From the NCBI GenBank assembly GCA_938015255.1, contig CALLQC010000129.1, positions 1 to 39,998 on the forward strand: a stretch of 39,998 bases of DNA, in the 5' to 3' direction. Made by a program: the position numbers and the translations under genes. The stretch's first letter is position 1, and every line of letters starts with the position of its first letter. This stretch comes from an uncultured Erythrobacter sp. (lineage in GTDB: Bacteria > Pseudomonadota > Alphaproteobacteria > Sphingomonadales > Sphingomonadaceae). Positions 25,941 to 33,749 of this stretch are shown here, one piece after another. The notes under the pieces are model-generated. The model did no database searches, had not been told where the DNA came from, and saw only the letters and a list, made by a program, of their open reading frames with translations.

Positions 25941-27169
25941 TGGCGGATGATCGACCTGTTGTTGCGCTGGTAAGCAAGCAGCGCGTCGTAGGCGCGAACA
26001 ACGGCAGCTCCGCATATCTGCTGGCAATAGCACAGTCGCTTCGCAGCGCTGGCTTTCAGGTTGAATTGATCCAGCCCTCTCCCGCCATTGCTGGGCGGAC
26101 CCCGTTCATCCGGCTGCGCCCGGAAATGCAGGTATTCTCGCGACACGTCATTCGAGGAGCGCGACGGGTCGGCTCGATGTTTTTGTTTACAGACCTTTCC
26201 ATCCTGCGCGATGCCGCGCTGGGCATCACAGCGAGGCTCGCGCGACGGGCAGGTTTTTCTGGAGAGTGGACAAGGGACCGGCCCCGTCCCTATGCGGTTG
26301 CGACCGGGTGGACGCATGAGGATCTGGCATTCTGCGAGCGTGAAATACCCCGCGACTGCAAGCTTGTTCTTGCAGATTACATGTTTTGTGCACCTGCTTT
26401 TGCATTTGCGCCGCACGGGGCAGGGCGAGGAATCGTGATGCACGACCTTTTCCATGCGCGCGAGGGCAAGGGAAAAGACTCGGTCGCGCTGGTTACGAAA
26501 ACCGAAGAGATAGAGGCACTTGCAAAGGCCGATACCGTATTGGCGATCCAGGCGACTGAACAAACTTTTGTGCGTGACGAAGTTCCTGAAACGGGCGCGC
26601 TTCTGGTCCCGATGCCGGCCGATCCTGTGGACGAGCCGCAGCCCGGCCTTTCTGATCAACTGCTTTTTATCGGCAGCAATACAGCACCAAATGTAGAAGG
26701 GCTCGCCGATTTTCTGGAAGGCGCATGGCCGCTGGTCCTGGAAGGCAATCCTGACGCACGGCTAAAGGTGGCGGGCTCGATGGCACAAGCCTTTATCGGC
26801 AAACAGTTTGCCAACGTCGAATTTCTCGGACTCGTCGATGATCTCGACACGCTTTACCGCGAGGCGGCGGTTGTCATTTCGCCGCTCACCTTTGGGTCCG
26901 GTCTAAAGATCAAGCTGATCGAAGGCATGGCCAAAGGAAAAGCGATGGTAGTGTCGAGCGTAACCTTGCAGGGAGTAGAGGATGTTTGCGGACCGGGCGT
27001 CGTAAGAGCGGACGAAGCCGCCGAAGTGGCCCGCTCAATTCTCGATCTTTTACAGAATGAACAGTCTCGTTTCGATCTGGGGCGACGAGCGCTCTCTATC
27101 GCCCGATCAGAGTTCTCTGCGGAAGCCGTGCATGCGGAGCTGCGCACGTGGGTCAAGTCGCTGATTTAG
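25940..27169 (+). CDS. Glycosyltransferase, GT4-like, coupled to the lasso operon
   Basis: The 409-residue protein is GT-B fold. The N-terminus VVALVSKQRVVGANNGSSAY is a Rossmann start. The C-terminal domain shows LLFIGSNTAPNVEGLADFLE, VEFLGLVDDLDTLYREAAVV and SPLTFGSGLKIKLIEGMAKG, the typical GT4 donor-binding loop with a conserved Glu. The true start is ATG 25940, which overlaps the exporter stop (TGATG); a TTG one codon earlier is also in frame. This tight coupling places it in the lasso operon, so the lasso peptide could be its acceptor. Equally, it may be a polysaccharide gene that became appended. Its end overlaps the convergent GH16 gene by four bases. Confidence 0.82.
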   Translation: MADDRPVVALVSKQRVVGANNGSSAYLLAIAQSLRSAGFQVELIQPSPAIAGRTPFIRLRPEMQVFSRHVIRGARRVGSMFLFTDLSILRDAALGITARLARRAGFSGEWTRDRPRPYAVATGWTHEDLAFCEREIPRDCKLVLADYMFCAPAFAFAPHGAGRGIVMHDLFHAREGKGKDSVALVTKTEEIEALAKADTVLAIQATEQTFVRDEVPETGALLVPMPADPVDEPQPGLSDQLLFIGSNTAPNVEGLADFLEGAWPLVLEGNPDARLKVAGSMAQAFIGKQFANVEFLGLVDDLDTLYREAAVVISPLTFGSGLKIKLIEGMAKGKAMVVSSVTLQGVEDVCGPGVVRADEAAEVARSILDLLQNEQSRFDLGRRALSIARSEFSAEAVHAELRTWVKSLI

Positions 27170-28011
27170 AGGCATGGCTCGCGCTTGGAATAGCTGTAGG
27201 CATAGCTGATACAACCAACTTCCATGCTTGTTGGAAGAGTTGCCGGATCAAATGGACCAACCCAGCTCTTCAATTGGCGTGAACCCCAAAGCGAGACCAT
27301 CAATTTCTGTTTCGTGACCGGCAGTGGGAGTTCATTTCCGGTGGCTTCATGCACAAGTTCGCCATTGATGTACCAGCGGATAAATCCGGGTTGCCAATCA
27401 AACCCGTACGTATTGAGGCTCTTCGTCGCGTCAAAATCGAGCTTGTGCTTGTGTGAGATTTTGTCGCCATTTCGGAAATATGTGAGCAAAGCCTCACGCG
27501 GTTTGTTGCCAAGAATTTCGACGTCGATCTCATCCCACGGTTTTCCGAACGGTGGGCCGGTATAGGTAAAGAAGCCGGATACCGTTCCGCTTGCAGGCGC
27601 GGCACGCATCACGATTTCGTAATAGCCATGTCCAAAGTTTCGCTTGGTCTGGAGTTCCCCGCCTGAAAACTTTGCGAGATCGGTGGCGTTACGATCCAGC
27701 GTAATCAGCAGGTCGCCGTCGATTGCGACTTGCTTTTTGCGCCAGTCGTTTACGGTCCAATTGCCGTTTCTCCAGCCATTGGAGATCTTCCAGATGGCCT
27801 TGCGATGCCGATCAAAGCTATCAACGAACGGCTCCCCTCCTACCAGCCTTTCTGAAGCGATATTCTCGCTTGGTTTGCTTGCAGGCGGATTTTCCCCTTG
27901 GAGATGGTCGAAGCCGATAAAAAATGCCAAGACTATGGCTGGCACGGCAAGCAAGCCAGCGATCAAAGCTGCAGCCGGTTTGGCAGACCTTGGATGATTT
28001 TCACGCGGCAT
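27166..28011 (-). CDS. Glycoside hydrolase family 16 (ExoK-like)
   Basis: The 281-residue protein has an N-terminal membrane anchor or uncleaved signal (AALIAGLLAVPAIVLAFFIGF, residues 14-34) followed by a periplasmic GH16 domain. The catalytic motif DEIDVEILG matches the E-I-D-[IV]-E core with two Glu acid/base residues. An upstream GGELQTKRNFGHGYYEIVMR and a downstream YGFDWQPGFIRWYINGE are standard for the family. GH16 enzymes in exopolysaccharide loci (for example ExoK) cleave the polymer to set its length. It is the last gene of a minus-strand run with the polymerase and the protein at 28082. Confidence 0.9.
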   Translation of the reverse strand: MPRENHPRSAKPAAALIAGLLAVPAIVLAFFIGFDHLQGENPPASKPSENIASERLVGGEPFVDSFDRHRKAIWKISNGWRNGNWTVNDWRKKQVAIDGDLLITLDRNATDLAKFSGGELQTKRNFGHGYYEIVMRAAPASGTVSGFFTYTGPPFGKPWDEIDVEILGNKPREALLTYFRNGDKISHKHKLDFDATKSLNTYGFDWQPGFIRWYINGELVHEATGNELPLPVTKQKLMVSLWGSRQLKSWVGPFDPATLPTSMEVGCISYAYSYSKREPCL

Positions 28012-28081
28012 GGCAATCTTGTTGTCAAATCTTCCCTGAAGCAGGGCTTAAGCATGAGGCATTCCGGCAAAAGCTGCAATC

Positions 28082-28819
28082 TCAGCGTGACTGAGAGCTC
28101 TGGCAGTGGGCACCGATCTGATTTGCCTGTTCGCGCAGTGCGGCATCTGTGTCGCTCGCGTGCTTCAAGACCTCGTTTAGAACGCGGCAATCAAATTTGG
28201 CGCCTCGTGATTGCGCATCCGACACAATATTTAGGAAGACAGGTACCGGGATAACGCGGCTGCCCTTACGCAGAAAAGAGGACTGCCAGCGCCGGCTTGC
28301 GGCGACGATCTGGACCAGCTCTGCCGGGGCCGGGTCGTTTCTGTCTGAAAAGAGTTGGCCGGAAACTTCGATCAAAAGTGCATCGCTTGTGCTGTTTTGC
28401 AAGAAAAGCGCGATGTATCGCCGCGCCGCTTCCTCCTTATCGTCCGCGCCCAGTGCCAGTCTCATCATCGCCTCTTGAGCCGTCGGATCACGCCATCCGC
28501 GCTTTGCTGCGACCTGGATTGTAATGAGCGCGGCATCCTCCTTGCCAGCAGCCATCTGCGCCTGCGCCAAAAGACGCAGGGCCTCCGCTGGCATAGGACG
28601 ACGTGCAACCAGCTTTTCAGCCTCCTCCAATGCTATGACGGATGCGGAGTCTTGCGAAGCTGCGCTTGCGATCTGAGCTTGGGCAAAACCTCGAAATGGC
28701 TCTGGCACGATGTTCGCCAGGGCTGGCTGTGTTGCGGATTGCCGATCAATCTGAACAGAGGCCGTCATCACCGCAATCGCGAGGAGCGAGAAATTCCAGA
28801 GCCAGATGCGAACCATCAT
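28082..28819 (-). CDS. Secreted protein of unknown function, helical repeat (TPR-like)
   Basis: The protein has 245 residues from the ATG at 28819, which overlaps the polymerase stop (ATGA). A hydrophobic stretch near the N-terminus (LWNFSLLAIAVMTASV) looks like a signal peptide or anchor. The body is Ala-rich and helical, with repeats such as EEAEKLVARRPMPAEALRLL and KEEAARRYIALFLQNS that resemble tetratricopeptide units. The C-terminus contains Cys residues in KFDCRVLNE and GAHCQSS. I do not recognise a specific family. The coupling to an O-antigen ligase/polymerase gene suggests a periplasmic accessory role in polymer assembly. Confidence 0.6.
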   Translation of the reverse strand: MMVRIWLWNFSLLAIAVMTASVQIDRQSATQPALANIVPEPFRGFAQAQIASAASQDSASVIALEEAEKLVARRPMPAEALRLLAQAQMAAGKEDAALITIQVAAKRGWRDPTAQEAMMRLALGADDKEEAARRYIALFLQNSTSDALLIEVSGQLFSDRNDPAPAELVQIVAASRRWQSSFLRKGSRVIPVPVFLNIVSDAQSRGAKFDCRVLNEVLKHASDTDAALREQANQIGAHCQSSQSR

Positions 28820-30210
28820 TGCGTCCCTCGCTGCACGGCGCTGTACCGGGCAAGCAAGAGGAGCGCGACGCAGGCTGTCGCAAGCATCGCCTGATTTCTC
28901 AGGGGATAATCCACCACGGACTGTATTGAAATAGCGAGCAGCGCCGCGCTCGAACCCCATACCACCTGCCGATACTCTGATTTGCGGCCCCGCCATGTCC
29001 ACCACACGATCAAGGCCATCCAGGCAAAGAGAAGGGCGAGGCCCGGATACCCTGCTTCAATGGCGAGCTCGAGGTAGTCGTTATGCGCCCGGCCCGCGCG
29101 GCGCTCTGTCATATGCTCAAGCGATTCATCTATCTGGAAGACCTCGTCAAAGGTGCCCATTCCCGCACCAATCGGGGCATAACGCTTTGCTGAGAATACG
29201 GCATCTTCCCAGATAAATGCGCGGGCATCTGTCCGGGCTTCGAACCGGTCGAGAGTGTCGCCGATGCGGCCTGGGGCGAGGGCAAGCATGGCCATGGCCA
29301 GTGCTGCGATAAGCACTCCAAAAATAGCAAGCCGGACCGTTTCTGCTCTGGATCGCCCTGGCTGGCGCTTGGTGGATTGAGCGCGCCAAAATGAAACCAA
29401 GTGACCGATAGCAAGCGCAAGCGGGATTGCCGTGAGAACCAGTGCCGAGCGCGAGCGCGTTAGCAGGATCGCCGTTATGAAAAGCAATGCTATCATCGCC
29501 TTGGCTGGTGGAACCGCCTTGTGCTGAATCGGCGAAGGCAAACTGATCAAGAATATCAATGCGATAACGAAGAAAAGGCCCGCCGAATTCCGGTTGGCGA
29601 AAAACCCGCGCAGCGCCCCTTGCTGGCTTGCCACTTCGTAAAGGGAACCGTTTGCGCCCTGGCTGAGCGCTTGAGGGATGCCGATCGTCAGCTGAAGGAC
29701 GCCTAGCAAGACCACAACCCAGCCAAGCCAATAGATTTTATGACGCGGCAGTCCCCAGCCGATTGCCAAGACGGCGACCGGCACAATCAAGCCGGTCGCA
29801 GCTACCAACGTTCGGATCGGATCGACACTCAGCGGCCTCCAACCGTGTTCGCCAGTCAGTGCGAGAGCTTGCGCAACCAGATCTCTGCCTGGCGCGCCCT
29901 CCCAAATGACCGGCGGCAACGGAACAAGCTGCGCGAGTGGGAGGAGGATGACAAGACTTACCCCGATCCGCAAAGAAACCGGAGCGTGTTTCCAGAAGGA
30001 AAGAGCATTTTCGCGGTAGACTGCCATTGCGAAAAGAGCCGCGAGCTGGACCAGCAGATTTGAAAGCGCATAACGAACGCCCCCGCCGCCGAAAACGGCA
30101 GCGATCAAGAGGATTGCGGACAGCGCAGCGAAAGCTGAGGTGAAACCGGAATAGCGTCCCTGGCCGGCACTGACAGAGGGTGGTTCACTTGATGCAGGAA
30201 AATCGGGCAT
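28816..30210 (-). CDS. O-antigen ligase / Wzy family polymerase
   Basis: The 464-residue polytopic membrane protein has about 11 helices. A periplasmic loop ends in MTERRAGRAHNDYLELAIEA and GYPGLALLFAWMALIVWW. The HNDYLE motif is diagnostic for the Wzy_C/O-antigen-ligase family, including the catalytic-type His. It would polymerise repeat units or ligate glycan to an acceptor. It is the second such enzyme in the window, different from the one at 17810 and with a closer match to the ligase motif. It heads a minus-strand run with the TPR-like protein and the GH16 enzyme, so this run looks like an independent polymer module. Confidence 0.88.
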   Translation of the reverse strand: MPDFPASSEPPSVSAGQGRYSGFTSAFAALSAILLIAAVFGGGGVRYALSNLLVQLAALFAMAVYRENALSFWKHAPVSLRIGVSLVILLPLAQLVPLPPVIWEGAPGRDLVAQALALTGEHGWRPLSVDPIRTLVAATGLIVPVAVLAIGWGLPRHKIYWLGWVVVLLGVLQLTIGIPQALSQGANGSLYEVASQQGALRGFFANRNSAGLFFVIALIFLISLPSPIQHKAVPPAKAMIALLFITAILLTRSRSALVLTAIPLALAIGHLVSFWRAQSTKRQPGRSRAETVRLAIFGVLIAALAMAMLALAPGRIGDTLDRFEARTDARAFIWEDAVFSAKRYAPIGAGMGTFDEVFQIDESLEHMTERRAGRAHNDYLELAIEAGYPGLALLFAWMALIVWWTWRGRKSEYRQVVWGSSAALLAISIQSVVDYPLRNQAMLATACVALLLLARYSAVQRGTQ

Positions 30211-30290
30211 TCAAGGTCCAGTTACAGCCTTCAGGCAAAATTACCCAGTACCGCATTCCTGTCCGCATGAGCGGTTAAGAACCAGACCTG

Positions 30291-30566
30291 TTAGGTGCCG
30301 GGAGATTGATCGGTGTCGTCGTCAATTGCCCAGATAATTCCGCCGGTGAGAAGAACACCGAACACGATGGCGAGCAAACCCTGATCCCCGATTATCCATG
30401 CGCCAGACCTGTCGACATCGTCGGCGACGATTTGCGCTGATATTCCCGTTGAATAGAATGCCCCGCTCGCACCAGCACGGGTGTTAGCGCTCGCCGAAAC
30501 GGGTGCTAAAGCAAGCGCAACCGGCCCGATGCATAAGGCTAAATTGCGAGCAGCTTTGCCAATCAT
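30291..30566 (-). CDS. Small membrane protein of unknown function
   Basis: The protein has 91 residues from ATG 30566; GTG and TTG lie one and two codons upstream. It starts with a signal peptide (GKAARNLALCIGPVALALAP, cleavage likely after SASA) and ends with one transmembrane helix (LLAIVFGVLLTGGIIWAI) and an acidic tail DDDTDQSPGT. I do not recognise the family. It lies upstream of the polymerase run, 80 bases away on the same strand, and is divergent from the second lasso cluster. A role in surface polymer assembly would be a guess. Confidence 0.6.
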   Translation of the reverse strand: MIGKAARNLALCIGPVALALAPVSASANTRAGASGAFYSTGISAQIVADDVDRSGAWIIGDQGLLAIVFGVLLTGGIIWAIDDDTDQSPGT

Positions 30567-30754
30567 CACCAAACACTCCCGGTCAGATACAAGGTACAGA
30601 TACGAGAATTCTGCCCAAGTTTCAAATCGACTATAGAGGTGATGTCTAAATCAAACATGACCACCCCAATGATAATGCAAATGCCAACTCCTCTTTCCTT
30701 ATGCCCGCAAAGCCTTCAACCTGTGACGAAGATGGAAAGGAAAGCTGATTTCTC

Positions 30755-31624
30755 GTGCTCGACCTGTCGGTGAAGGAAAAGCTGAAAGAGCCAGGATACC
30801 TGGAACTGCATCTTGCTGCTGTTGCTGCAATTGCGCGCGTGGGCAAGGCACCGTGGTATGATGCCCATTTTGTCCGCCGGTTTGAGGCGGCGAAGCTCTA
30901 TTTGGACGACGTAGCTCCGGAAAAGGTGCGCGAATTTGTCGGTGGTTTCACACCGCTTGAGCCGCGGGATGGATTTGAGGTTATTGCGCTTGAGGGCCTG
31001 TTTGATCAGGCGACACAGCAAAGGATCGTCGAGACTCTGCGATCAATTCCTCCTGCCAGCCAAGATTCGCACGAGAAACAGGAATTTGGGCGCACAATCG
31101 TGCACGATCACCCATATTTTGTTGAGCTGCAGACGCAATTATTGCCGTTGGTCAGCAATGCTGTCGGGATAGAAGTTGCTGCGGGATACAATTTCCTGAG
31201 CCTCTACGGAGGCACGGGAAGGTGCGGGCTCCATATGGATGAGCCCATATCGATGTACACGCTCGATTACTGTATCGAACAAAGCGCCGTATGGCCGATC
31301 CATATCAGCAGGCCGGTGCGATCGGCCGAGATGGCGTCATTCAATGCCTGGAGCCCTGAGGCAATCAAGGCGGATGAAACGTATGCTTTTGAACCGCACA
31401 TTCTCCGCCCGAATGACGCAATCATCTTCAACGGTAGTTCGCAGTGGCATTACCGCGATCAGATTCCTGCGGGTCACTTTTGCAATCTGCTGTTCTTTCA
31501 TTTCTTCCCGGCGGGCCTCGAAGAGCTTGTTGCCCCATCCAAGTGGGCAAGCCATTTCGGGATTGATGAGCTGGTGCCGCTGTGTGACCTGTTTGTGCAG
31601 GCGGGAGTGGATGGCTTTGGTTGA
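30755..31624 (+). CDS. 2OG-Fe(II) oxygenase-like protein (first gene of lasso cluster 2)
   Basis: The 289-residue protein begins at GTG 30755, preceded by AGGAAAG. The C-terminal half has a double-stranded beta-helix pattern with candidate iron ligands: CGLHMDEP (His160, Asp162) and SQWHYRD (His232), separated by a conserved spacing. The N-terminal 100 residues are helical and unassigned. The final domain, HFCNLLFFHFFPAGL, resembles the distal strand that holds 2-oxoglutarate, though the usual Arg is not clear. If active it could hydroxylate a residue in the precursor A2 or a small molecule. It is 12 bases upstream of the cyclase C2 and is probably co-transcribed with it. Confidence 0.6.
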   Translation: MLDLSVKEKLKEPGYLELHLAAVAAIARVGKAPWYDAHFVRRFEAAKLYLDDVAPEKVREFVGGFTPLEPRDGFEVIALEGLFDQATQQRIVETLRSIPPASQDSHEKQEFGRTIVHDHPYFVELQTQLLPLVSNAVGIEVAAGYNFLSLYGGTGRCGLHMDEPISMYTLDYCIEQSAVWPIHISRPVRSAEMASFNAWSPEAIKADETYAFEPHILRPNDAIIFNGSSQWHYRDQIPAGHFCNLLFFHFFPAGLEELVAPSKWASHFGIDELVPLCDLFVQAGVDGFG

Positions 31625-31636
31625 CGGGGCCAGAAG

Positions 31637-33502
31637 ATGAGCAGCCTTGCCGCTTGCTCTGCGGCTGACCGTCCGCCAGCACACCGATTTCGCGCTATGT
31701 CGCGGTTCTGTCGTTCGCGGCCGCATGATGCATGGCTTGAATGGTCGGACAAGCGGACTGCGATCGGAGCAGCGACGCTTCATACGACAACTGAATCAAG
31801 AACAGGACCAAACCCGTGCGTATCGCAGGATGGCAGCCTTGCCGTGGCGTTTGACGGCTATCTCGCCAATTATCACGAATTGCGGCGTGACCTTCTGAGT
31901 TCGGGGGCTGATCTCAGAAACCGTTCGGATTGCGAACTGGTGCTCGCATCGTTTGAGCGATGGGGCAAAAGCTGCCTACCAAGGCTTGAGGGCGAATTTG
32001 CTCTGATAGCGGCTGACCAGCGCACAGGTGAATTCATCTGCGCCAGAGACCCGTTTGGCTTTCGCCCCTTATATTACACACGAGCAGGTGATGCGTTTCT
32101 GGCCGCATCGGACGTTGGATCGCTGATCCATGCCCTGCCGGAGAAGCCTGAGCCCAATCTGGAGTTCCTGGCTCAATTGGTTGCGGCGCGTCTTACGGCT
32201 TCCGAACAGACCGCCTGGAACGGGATTTTCAGGGTGCCTCCCGCATCCCTGATCAGCTGGTCGGACAACCGCATCAGCACCGACCAGTACTTTAGCCCCA
32301 ACCTCGCGGTCGGTGATCTCAGACGGCCTGACAGCGATTATGTTGACGAGTATCTGGACGTCTTTCGAGATTCTGTGCGCCAATCATCCCGGACTGACCG
32401 AACAATTGCTGTCGAGGTGAGCGGCGGGCTGGATTCTTCATCCGTACTTTGTTTGGCTGAGAGATTACAAACCGAAGGAAAGCTTGAAGCGCCTGCAATT
32501 GCCGCCTTTGCAATGCGCGGTGCTGCGGGCTCTCCTGCGGATGAGATATCCTATGCGCGCGAGGTAACAGAGGCATTGCAACTGCCGCTGGAGGAAGCGG
32601 AGCTGCATCATCCGCCGCTCGATTGGTTCGCAAGCCAGACCCGTGCGGAGCGTGATATTGCGACCTATCCCAATGGCATCCAATCTCTCGATATGAATGC
32701 CCGTGTTGTCGGCGCCGGGGCGCGCGCGGTCTTATCCGGCTATGGCGGAGATCAATGGCTTGATGGCACTCGCGGCTATATCGAACAAAGCGTTCGCTCG
32801 ATGGAATTGGGTTTGTGGTCACGACAATTGCGGCGCGATATCACCGTTTACGGGGTAGGAAACACGCTGCGAACGTTTGCGCGCCGGTCCATGCTGGCCG
32901 CGCTGCCGGCTTCGCTGCGCGGGCCATTGCGCAGATTGCGCGGCTTCCGGTTCGAGCTTGAGATCGATTTTCTCAAACCGCAGGTGGCGGAAGCGATAAT
33001 CGAGGCGGAAGCGCGCTTCGAAGCAGAGCTGCCCGATGATCCTGTCGCGCGAAGCAAGATGGCGAGTTTTCTCTCCCCCTGGGCAAGGCTTGGCAATGAT
33101 ATGATGGCGCGGCAGCATTGTGCGCTTGGCCTGGAATCGCGCAATCCCATGTCGAGCCGCCGGATTGTGGAGTTTTGCTGCGCGTTACCCGAAGACCTCA
33201 AATTGCGCGGTGGGGAGCGGCGGTGGGTGCACCGCGAAGCGATGAAGGGTATTCTGCCCGAAAATGTGCGGACACGGCAGACCAAAGCTCATTTCCCGGC
33301 ATCCTATGGAGAGCAGGATGCTGCAGGCATTTTGGATGACGATCTGGCCGGAGCTCTGGAGAAGATCATCGATATGGACCGTTTCGGGCGGTTTCTGCAA
33401 ACACATCGCGGCCCCACCACTGAGGTGCCGCTGCCATTTGTTCTGTGGGGTACATTGGTCGCAAATTGGTTTTTGGTGGAAAATTGTCAGCCGAAAAGCT
33501 AA
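31637..33502 (+). CDS. Lasso-type cyclase C2 (asparagine-synthetase homologue)
   Basis: The 621-residue AsnB-like protein has an N-terminal amidotransferase-like domain without an N-terminal catalytic Cys (it starts MSSLAACSA). It keeps DGYLANYHELRRDL and ICARDPFGFRPLYYTRAG. The synthetase half has VEVSGGLDSSSVLCLAERLQ, the ATP loop, and LSGYGGDQWLDG. Position beside a lasso-type precursor (33548) and a B1-like gene indicates macrolactam formation, probably Gly1 to Asp8 or Asp9 of A2. It resembles C1 in architecture but not closely in sequence, so the two clusters are not a recent tandem duplication. Confidence 0.88.
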   Translation: MSSLAACSAADRPPAHRFRAMSRFCRSRPHDAWLEWSDKRTAIGAATLHTTTESRTGPNPCVSQDGSLAVAFDGYLANYHELRRDLLSSGADLRNRSDCELVLASFERWGKSCLPRLEGEFALIAADQRTGEFICARDPFGFRPLYYTRAGDAFLAASDVGSLIHALPEKPEPNLEFLAQLVAARLTASEQTAWNGIFRVPPASLISWSDNRISTDQYFSPNLAVGDLRRPDSDYVDEYLDVFRDSVRQSSRTDRTIAVEVSGGLDSSSVLCLAERLQTEGKLEAPAIAAFAMRGAAGSPADEISYAREVTEALQLPLEEAELHHPPLDWFASQTRAERDIATYPNGIQSLDMNARVVGAGARAVLSGYGGDQWLDGTRGYIEQSVRSMELGLWSRQLRRDITVYGVGNTLRTFARRSMLAALPASLRGPLRRLRGFRFELEIDFLKPQVAEAIIEAEARFEAELPDDPVARSKMASFLSPWARLGNDMMARQHCALGLESRNPMSSRRIVEFCCALPEDLKLRGGERRWVHREAMKGILPENVRTRQTKAHFPASYGEQDAAGILDDDLAGALEKIIDMDRFGRFLQTHRGPTTEVPLPFVLWGTLVANWFLVENCQPKS

Positions 33503-33547
33503 GGTTGCAGCATCAAGAATGTCGCAATCTATGTAAGGACGGGTCAG

Positions 33548-33682
33548 ATGAGCGCGAAACAAGAAGAACGTCGTCTCTATGAGACTCCAAAACTCAAAAC
33601 ATTCGGTTCAGTGCGCAATCTGACCGGTGGCAGCGGCGCACAGGGCGCCGATGATCGCTTTACCATGACAATGATGGCGTAA
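33548..33682 (+). CDS. Lasso peptide precursor A2
   Basis: The 44-residue peptide has a leader MSAKQEERRLYETPKLKTF followed by GSVRNLTG. YETPKL is the B1-recognition motif, and Thr26 stands exactly 15 residues after the Tyr, as in A1. With Thr at -2 the core is GSGAQGADDRFTMTMMA (17 residues), with Gly1 and either Asp8 or Asp9 as ring partner. The tail RFTMTMMA is short, lacks a C-terminal Ser, and has one Arg and three Met. By my arithmetic the unmodified lasso would be about 1727.71 Da. The gene lies downstream of its cyclase, not ahead of the operon, and has AAGGACGGG as ribosome binding site. Confidence 0.88.
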   Translation: MSAKQEERRLYETPKLKTFGSVRNLTGGSGAQGADDRFTMTMMA

Positions 33683-33749
33683 AATGAATGCGCTGCTGCG
33701 ATCTTTCGCCCGTGTAATGATTCCAGCATCATAAAACCCTATCCTCTCA

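Noticed and set aside
25220..26659. Long open frame of 479 codons on the minus strand
   Set aside because: It lies wholly antisense to the ABC exporter and the GT4 gene, which have clear family motifs. Its translation is rich in Arg, Ser and Cys with no domain.
30646..30846. 66-codon minus-strand open frame upstream of cluster 2
   Set aside because: It overlaps the start of the oxygenase-like gene in antisense, and has neither a lasso leader motif nor a signal peptide.
33683..33749. Terminator after precursor A2
   Set aside because: I see no stable hairpin with a T-run in these 67 bases, unlike after A1.
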